The notes under the pieces are model-generated. The model did no database searches. It was not told where the DNA came from and saw only the letters and a list, made by a program, of their open reading frames with translations. A program made the position numbers and the translations under genes. Positions 56,512 to 64,000 of a stretch of DNA of 64,000 nt are shown here, in pieces (position 1 is the first letter of the stretch; each line of letters starts with the position of its first letter). This stretch comes from Salinicola endophyticus (GTDB lineage: Bacteria; Pseudomonadota; Gammaproteobacteria; Pseudomonadales; Halomonadaceae), in NCBI RefSeq assembly GCF_003206575.1, contig NZ_PZJO01000005.1, positions 33,476 to 97,475 on the forward strand, in the 5' to 3' direction.

Positions 56512-56724
56512 TAATCGCGGTTAAGCAAGGCGGGAGTGGTAGACTGTCGCCAGGCGCTATCCGCAAAGTCGACGAGGGACGGGCAGGCAAGGCAAAGAGC
56601 GGCGAACATGCGGAGTTTACGGGTTGTAAATGAGCATTGTGCGCCGATTCTCAACGCCGCATGGGCGAGCGCAGTACTTTTCAGACAGTGCCTAGTCAAC
56701 GGCATCAGCGGACAAGGAGAGAAT

Positions 56725-57708
56725 ATGGCGGCCCGTTACGGAGTCATGCTGGTCAATCTGGGAACGCCAGCGGCGCCCACGGCCAAGGCGGTGAGAGAGT
56801 ATCTGGCGGAGTTCCTGGGGGATCCGCGGGTGATCGATGCGCCGCGCTGGCTGTGGTGGCCGATTCTGCACGGGGTGATCCTGCGCATTCGCCCGCCCAA
56901 GGTGGCCAAGGCCTACGCCTCGGTGTGGCAGGAAGAGGGCTCGCCGCTGCTGGCGATCGGGCGGCGCCAGCAGCGTGCGCTGGCGGCGGCGCTGGCCGAG
57001 CGCACCGGCGAGGCGGTGCCGGTGGAGCTGGCGATGACCTACGGCCAACCGAGCATGGAGCAGGCAGGGCTTGCGCTGCGCGACGCCGGGGTCGACAAGA
57101 TTCTGGTGCTGCCGCTCTATCCGCAGTTCTCGCGTACCACCACCGGCGCCGTATTCCAGCGCCTGGCCAAGGCGCTGGCGCCCTGCCCGCACCTGCCGGA
57201 GCTGCGCTTCGTCAATCACTACCACGACCATCCGGACTATATCGCCGCCCTCGCCGCCAGCGTGCGCGAGCACTGGGAGGCCCAGGGGGATCGCGGACGG
57301 CTGCTGATGTCCTACCACGGCATCCCCAAGCGCTACGTCGACAACGGCGACCCGTACGGACGTCACTGCCAGCGCACCAGTGAGTTGCTCGCACAGGCGC
57401 TCGAACTCGAAGAGGGCAGCTGGTTCCAGAGTTATCAGTCGCGTTTCGGTCGCGAGGAGTGGCTCAAGCCCTATACCGACGAGACGCTCAAGCAGTGGGG
57501 CGCCGACAAGACCGAATGCGTCGATGTGATCAGCCCGGCATTCGCCGCCGACTGTCTCGAGACCCTCGAGGAGATCGACGCCGAGAACCGCGAGTATTTC
57601 CAGGAGGCCGGGGGCGGGCGCTATCGCTACATCCCCGCGCTCAATGATCGCCCCGAGCATATCCACCTGCTCAGCCAGCTGGTCGCGGAGAATACCGCGG
57701 GCTGGTGA
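56725..57708 (+). CDS. hemH: Ferrochelatase
   Basis: Inserts Fe2+ into protoporphyrin IX, the last step of heme synthesis. 327 residues: RYGVMLVNLGTPAAPTAKAV at the start, RPPKVAKAYASVW, YGQPSMEQAG, VLPLYPQFSRTTTGAV, the active-site His in LLMSYHGIPKRYVDNGDPY, and the Glu-rich helix of VDVISPAFAADCLETLEEID. ATG 56725 follows ACAAGGAGAG; the frame is open upstream but unlike the family. It is divergent from the photolyase gene, both products being connected with light or porphyrin stress. A palindrome follows the stop. Confidence 0.95.
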   Translation: MAARYGVMLVNLGTPAAPTAKAVREYLAEFLGDPRVIDAPRWLWWPILHGVILRIRPPKVAKAYASVWQEEGSPLLAIGRRQQRALAAALAERTGEAVPVELAMTYGQPSMEQAGLALRDAGVDKILVLPLYPQFSRTTTGAVFQRLAKALAPCPHLPELRFVNHYHDHPDYIAALAASVREHWEAQGDRGRLLMSYHGIPKRYVDNGDPYGRHCQRTSELLAQALELEEGSWFQSYQSRFGREEWLKPYTDETLKQWGADKTECVDVISPAFAADCLETLEEIDAENREYFQEAGGGRYRYIPALNDRPEHIHLLSQLVAENTAGW

Positions 57709-57728
57709 ACGCTTCCTGCCACTCGGTT

Positions 57729-57760
57729 CACAGCGACGGCGCTCGAGCGCCGTCGCTGTG
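57729..57760. terminator. 32-base perfect palindrome between hemH and mrpG
   Basis: CACAGCGACGGCGCTC and its exact complement meet head-to-head (57729-57760) in the gap between converging genes. It should form a strong hairpin in both transcripts. There is no T-run, so termination is inferred from position. Confidence 0.6.
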
Positions 57761-57762
57761 TG

Positions 57763-58155
57763 TCAGGGTAGCGGGGAGTCGCCCTGGGGTGCCTCTTCCA
57801 CCGTATGCTTGGGCCGGTCGCGCTCCAGCTCCTGCGGGTTGCCGCGGGTACGCGGGTCCGGCTTGAGCTTGTGGTGCAGCGCGCTCTTGGCCAGCATGTG
57901 CGCCGACACCGGCGCGGTGATGAAAGCGAAGACGGTGATCAGCAGTTCCTGGACCACCGGACCATTCTCCAGACTGAAGAAGATCAGCGACCCGATCAGG
58001 GTGCAGCCCACCCCCAGGGTGGTGGTCTTCGACGGCCCGTGCAGGCGCATGTAGAAGTCCTTGAGGTGGGTCAGACCCAGCGAGCCGATGAAGGCGAAGA
58101 TCCCGCCGGCGATCAGCATGAAGGCGATTGCCCCCTCGAGCAGCATATCCAGCAT
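57763..58155 (-). CDS. mrpG: Na+(K+)/H+ antiporter subunit G
   Basis: Last gene of the Mrp/Mnh/Pha antiporter operon, 130 residues. Three transmembrane segments (LLEGAIAFMLIAGGIFAFIGSLG, TTLGVGCTLIGSLIFF, LLITVFAFITAPVSAHMLA) are typical of MrpG, with the conserved LKDFYMRLHGPSKTTTLG between the first two. A charged C-terminal tail of ~40 residues (LKPDPRTRGNPQELERDRPK) is longer than usual. The subunit is required for complex assembly and ion exchange. ATG 58155 starts 11 bases after mrpF ends. Confidence 0.93.
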   Translation of the reverse strand: MLDMLLEGAIAFMLIAGGIFAFIGSLGLTHLKDFYMRLHGPSKTTTLGVGCTLIGSLIFFSLENGPVVQELLITVFAFITAPVSAHMLAKSALHHKLKPDPRTRGNPQELERDRPKHTVEEAPQGDSPLP

Positions 58156-58166
58156 GTGTCGTGCTC

Positions 58167-58436
58167 CTATTCGATGATGTCGCCGCGCAGCAGATACTTG
58201 CACACCGCGATGGTGCTGACGAAGCCGAGCATGGCGATCAGCAGTGCTGCCTCGAAATAGTCCTTGTTGTTGACCCAGATGCCGAACAGCACGATCAGCG
58301 CGATCGAATTCATGTACATGGTGTCGACCGCCAGCACCCGGTCGGGCAGGCTGGGGCCGATCACTGCGCGATAGAAGTTGAGGGCGATAGCGGCGCTGAA
58401 CAGTGCCAGCGCGATCCACAGCGCGGTAGCGATCAT
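58167..58436 (-). CDS. mrpF: Na+(K+)/H+ antiporter subunit F
   Basis: 89-residue membrane subunit with three helices (IALALFSAAIALNFYRAV, SIALIVLFGIWV, AALLIAMLGFVSTIAVCKYL). The conserved GPSLPDRVLAVDTMYMNSIA region carries the Asp thought important for transport in MrpF. Its start overlaps the mrpE stop by four bases (ATGA), indicating translational coupling. Confidence 0.93.
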   Translation of the reverse strand: MIATALWIALALFSAAIALNFYRAVIGPSLPDRVLAVDTMYMNSIALIVLFGIWVNNKDYFEAALLIAMLGFVSTIAVCKYLLRGDIIE

Positions 58437-58930
58437 GATTCGAAGATCTCCATGAGCGGGCGTTCGTAACGCTGATGAATATCGGCGATCAGCGCATCGA
58501 TGTCGGCGACGTCGAGGGCGTGGATCAGCAGCGTGCGGCCGTCCAGGCGCAGGTGGGCCGAGACGGTGCCCGGGGTCATCGTGATGGTGCTGGCGAGAAT
58601 GGTGATGGGGAAGTTCTCGGTCAGCGACAGCGGGTACTCGACGAATGCCGGGCGCATGCGCCCACGCGGGTCGAGGATCAGCTTCGAGACCTCGAGGTTG
58701 GCCACCACGATGTCCCTGAGCACCCGCACGACGTAGTGCAGCAGCTTGAGCGGGCGCTTGATTCGCGGCTGGCGCTCCCAGAACGGACGGCACAGCAGCG
58801 GGATCACCACGGCCAGTGCGCCGCCCAGCAGCCACTGGCCGAGGGCCACGCTCTGCTGCAGCAGCAGCCAGACCACCAGCAGCAGTAGCGACAAGACCGG
58901 CATTGGTAGCCAGCGTAGGGGAGGAATCAT
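58433..58930 (-). CDS. mrpE: Na+(K+)/H+ antiporter subunit E
   Basis: 165 residues: two N-terminal membrane helices (SLLLLVVWLLLQQSVALGQW, LLGGALAVVIPLLC) and a soluble C-terminal domain (YVVRVLRDIVVANLEVSKLI, ITILASTITMTPGTVS, LLIHALDVAD) diagnostic of MrpE/MnhE. It overlaps mrpD upstream and mrpF downstream by four bases each. Confidence 0.93.
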   Translation of the reverse strand: MIPPLRWLPMPVLSLLLLVVWLLLQQSVALGQWLLGGALAVVIPLLCRPFWERQPRIKRPLKLLHYVVRVLRDIVVANLEVSKLILDPRGRMRPAFVEYPLSLTENFPITILASTITMTPGTVSAHLRLDGRTLLIHALDVADIDALIADIHQRYERPLMEIFES

Positions 58931-60441
58931 GAGCCACCTCCAGCAGTCGGGGCGAGAATAGCCTGGGTATAGGCGCCGGGATCGAGCAACTGCGCAGCGC
59001 TCGCCTGGGTGAACTCGGTGATCGGGCCGGCGAAGAGCGACAGCAGGGGAGATGCACCCAGCAGCAGGATCAGACCCGCCAGCATGCTTGGCTTGAGCCG
59101 CGGCCCTTCAGCGTCGGGCTTGCCCGCCTTCCAGAACACGGTGGAGCCGCTGCGCCCCATCGCCACCAGCCCGGCCAGGCTCGACAGCAGCAGCAGCGAC
59201 CATAGCCACGGCTGCTCGCCCGGCTGCGCGGCGTTGAGCAGCAGCGCCTTGCCGATCGCCCCGGAGAGCGGTGGCAGGCCGACCACGCTGACCGCGCCGA
59301 CGAAGTAGGCGAGCCCCAGCAGTGCCGGCTGAGTGACGCCGCGTCCGGGCACGATGCGTGCGCCGGCCTTGCCGCGCTGATCGGCGATGGCATCGGCGAG
59401 CAGGAACAGGCCGCCGCTGACCAGGGTGGTATGCAGCATGTAGTAGAGCAGCGCCGAGAGCGAGGCCACGCGGTCCATGCTCACGCCGGCCAGCAGGGTG
59501 CCCACCGAGATCAGGATCAGATAGGCGACCTGGGTGCGCAGATCCCGCGCCGAGAGCACACCGATGCCGCCCAGCGCGATCGTCGCCAGGGCGAACCACC
59601 ACAGCCACGGCTGCGCGAAGTTGGCCAGGTCGCCGGCACTGTCGCCGAAGACCAGGGTGTAGACGCGCAGGATGGCGTAGATCCCCACCTTGGTCATGAT
59701 CGCGAACAGCGCCGCCACCGGCGCCGGTGCACTGGCGTAGGCCCGCGGCAGCCAGAAGTAGAGCGGCAGGATCGCCGACTTCAGTCCGAACACCACCAGC
59801 AGCAGGAAGGCGCCCGCCTTGAGCAGCCCCTGACGCTCGGGGTCGAGCTCGGCGATGCGTAGTCCCATGTCCGCCATGTTGAGCGTGCCGGTGGTGCCGT
59901 AGAGCACGCCGAGGGCGATCAGGAACATCGCCGAACCGGCCAGGTTGAGCGCCACGTAGTGGAAGCCCGCCTGGGTGCGGTCCTTGCCGCCGCCGTGCAT
60001 CAGCAGCGAGTAGGAGGCGATCAGCAGGACCTCGAAGAACACGAACAGGTTGAACATGTCGCCGGTGAGGAAGGCACCGTTGATGCCCATCAGCTGCAGT
60101 TGGAACAGCCCGTGGAAATTGCTGCCCTTCTTGTCGTCGCCGGCGCAGGCGTAGGCCAGGCTGCCGAGGGCGAGCACGCTGGTCAGGCACACCATCAGCG
60201 CCGAGAGACGGTCGAGCACCAGGATGATGCCGAATGGCGGCTGCCAGTCGCCCAGGGCGTAGTAGCTGATCTGGCCTTCGCTGCTCTTGATCACCAGCGC
60301 GATGGCGATCACTACCAGCAGTGCGGTGCTCACCAGGCTGATGGTGCGCCGCGGCTGCATGGTCGCGTCGCGCTTGATCAGCATCGCAAGCCCGGTGAAC
60401 AGCGGCAGCAGGATGGGGAGGATGATCAGATGCTGCATCAC
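58927..60441 (-). CDS. mrpD: Na+(K+)/H+ antiporter subunit D
   Basis: 504-residue proton-channel-like subunit related to complex I NuoM/N, with about 14 transmembrane helices. Conserved: the Glu of helix 5 in FNLFVFFEVLLIASY, Lys in FGLKSAILPLYFWLPRAYA, and HTTLVSGGLFLLADAI. It carries one of the putative proton paths of the antiporter. The start overlaps mrpC by four bases. The N-terminus MMQHLIILPILLPLFTG is typical of MrpD. Confidence 0.94.
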   Translation of the reverse strand: MMQHLIILPILLPLFTGLAMLIKRDATMQPRRTISLVSTALLVVIAIALVIKSSEGQISYYALGDWQPPFGIILVLDRLSALMVCLTSVLALGSLAYACAGDDKKGSNFHGLFQLQLMGINGAFLTGDMFNLFVFFEVLLIASYSLLMHGGGKDRTQAGFHYVALNLAGSAMFLIALGVLYGTTGTLNMADMGLRIAELDPERQGLLKAGAFLLLVVFGLKSAILPLYFWLPRAYASAPAPVAALFAIMTKVGIYAILRVYTLVFGDSAGDLANFAQPWLWWFALATIALGGIGVLSARDLRTQVAYLILISVGTLLAGVSMDRVASLSALLYYMLHTTLVSGGLFLLADAIADQRGKAGARIVPGRGVTQPALLGLAYFVGAVSVVGLPPLSGAIGKALLLNAAQPGEQPWLWSLLLLSSLAGLVAMGRSGSTVFWKAGKPDAEGPRLKPSMLAGLILLLGASPLLSLFAGPITEFTQASAAQLLDPGAYTQAILAPTAGGGS

Positions 60442-60787
60442 GACTTCTCCTCCTTGGCGTCCTCGACACGCTGGTCATTGACCTGGTCGCTACCCTGGTC
60501 GCCGCGCACGCGCATGGCCAGGATCACCGAGAACGCGGTCATGGCGAAGCCGATCACGATCGCGGTGAGGACCAGCGCCTGGGGCAGCGGGTCGGCGTAG
60601 TGGGTCTTGCCCGCCTGGATCACTGCAGCGCCATCGGTGGTGAGGCCGCCGGTGGAGAACAGGAACAGGTTGACCGCGTAGGAGAGCAGCGTCAGCCCCA
60701 CGACCACGGGGAAGGTGCGTCCGCGCAGGGCCAGGTAGAGACCGCTGGCCGCCAGAAAGCCGGTTACGGTGGCGAAGAGCGCTTCCA

Positions 60788-60788
<1 letters not shown>
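60438..60788 (-). CDS. mrpC: Na+(K+)/H+ antiporter subunit C
   Basis: NuoK-like subunit of 116 residues with three helices (ALFATVTGFLAASGLYLAL, VVVGLTLLSYAVNLFLFSTG, PLPQALVLTAIVIGFAMTAF). The conserved Gly-Leu-x-Leu-x6-Asn pattern and PLPQALVLTAIVIG are the family signature. An acidic/basic tail follows. Its ATG overlaps the mrpA stop by one base (TGATG). Confidence 0.94.
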
Positions 60789-63592
<2,804 letters not shown>

Positions 63593-63881
63593 GAAGTTGT
63601 CGCTCTTCTCAAGGACCCGAACGGACAGCCGACGAGCGCAAACGGCTCGGACTGACTTTCTGCGTACGTCGAGGGGCCGGTGTGACGGCGCCCGGCGGTC
63701 CTAGTGTAGGCGATCTCGCCCACTCTCAGGGACTCGTCCGCGCCTCAGCGTGCTAGCGCTGGACACCACGAGATACGCGTTGGTCGGATGAACTGGGCCG
63801 CCGGAGCGGCGCGGTTTCCGCCGATGGCCGGCGGCGACTGGCGCGCGCGACCCGGCACGACGTGACGGGCAGCGGGCGGAC
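63593..63881. other. Intergenic region upstream of the Mrp operon
   Basis: About 290 bases without a gene. A possible -10 TACACT (minus strand, 63703-63708) lies about 110 bases upstream of mrpA but has no convincing -35. The remaining sequence is GC-rich with no clear structure. Confidence 0.35.
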
Positions 63882-64000
63882 TCAGATCAGGCGGGGCGGA
63901 TCGGTCAGATAGGGGCGGCGCGCACCGCGGGGTGCCAGCATCCACGCGGGGGTGCGGCCCTCCAGGGTGAGCATTCCGGCGTGGGACGACGGAGTCTGGG
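63882..64000 (-). CDS. 3' end of an unrecognised gene cut by the window edge
   Basis: The minus strand is open from the window end to a TGA at 63882-63884 for 39 codons (SSHAGMLTLEGRTPAWMLAP, then a basic-proline end RRPYLTDPPRLI). Composition is protein-like (hydrophobic and charged residues alternating, no Cys/Arg excess), better than the two other frames. The gene would run toward the Mrp operon. Family not recognised; the call rests on frame composition only. Confidence 0.35.
   Translation of the reverse strand, partial: QTPSSHAGMLTLEGRTPAWMLAPRGARRPYLTDPPRLI

Noticed and set aside
63745-63945. A 66-codon minus-strand ORF near the window end
   Set aside because: Pro/Arg/Ala-rich; the neighbouring frame ending at 63882 looks more like real protein.

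Overview
This is a 64 kb stretch of high-GC, gene-dense chromosome from a gammaproteobacterium. Gene order and protein sequences point to the Halomonadaceae (Halomonas, Salinicola, Kushneria, Chromohalobacter or close kin). The evidence is: xerD-dsbC-hom-thrC followed by a recJ-family gene, in a Pseudomonas/Halomonas-like order; rnr-rlmB-rpsF-rpsR-(membrane protein)-rplI-dnaB without priB; an Mrp-type cation/proton antiporter operon with fused A and B subunits, as expected in a halophile or alkaliphile; and a prkA-yeaH-spoVR stress cluster. The family assignment is inference. No insertion sequence, prophage, CRISPR array or rRNA gene was seen, and most of the window is core chromosome.

Layout. 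1-69: no call. 70-8.2 kb: site-specific recombination and periplasmic disulfide isomerisation (xerD, dsbC), threonine synthesis (hom, thrC), a glutathione S-transferase, a RecJ-type nuclease and a YitT membrane protein. 8.2-12.1 kb: a metal-efflux unit on the minus strand, with a MerR regulator, a Cu+-type P-ATPase and an unnoticed 24-codon membrane peptide, all translationally coupled, behind a classic MerR-type promoter. 12.3-20.7 kb: a FadL-like porin, a CrbS-type symporter/histidine-kinase hybrid, and divergent from it a DUF4212 plus sodium/acetate-type symporter pair. 20.8-24.0 kb: ttcA, an HpxO-type urate hydroxylase and a small hydrolase. 24.0-24.7 kb: five tRNA genes (Val-Asp-Asp-Val-Asp). 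25.1-33.6 kb: fadH, threonine aldolase with a structured leader, then prkA-yeaH-spoVR. 33.6-35.4 kb: a palindromic repeat, a HiPIP, a stand-alone Lrp effector domain and a membrane-anchored nuclease.

35.5-43.8 kb is the main accessory pathway: a seven-gene minus-strand cluster (MarR regulator, outer-membrane transporter, coniferyl-alcohol dehydrogenase, vanillin dehydrogenase, feruloyl-CoA hydratase/lyase, ADP-forming feruloyl-CoA synthetase, esterase). It should convert lignin-derived coniferyl alcohol and ferulate to vanillate. Its transporter gene has no ATG/GTG/TTG at the right place and seems to start at CTG overlapping the regulator stop codon.

43.4-44.7 kb: an 860-base gene-free region and three tRNA-Leu(CAG) genes. 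44.9-52.4 kb: RNA processing, ribosomal proteins and replicative helicase. 52.5-57.7 kb: an EAL-CBS-GGDEF protein, a DUF6482 protein, an iron-sulfur photolyase and ferrochelatase. 57.8-63.6 kb: the Mrp antiporter operon. The window ends inside the 3' end of an unrecognised minus-strand gene.
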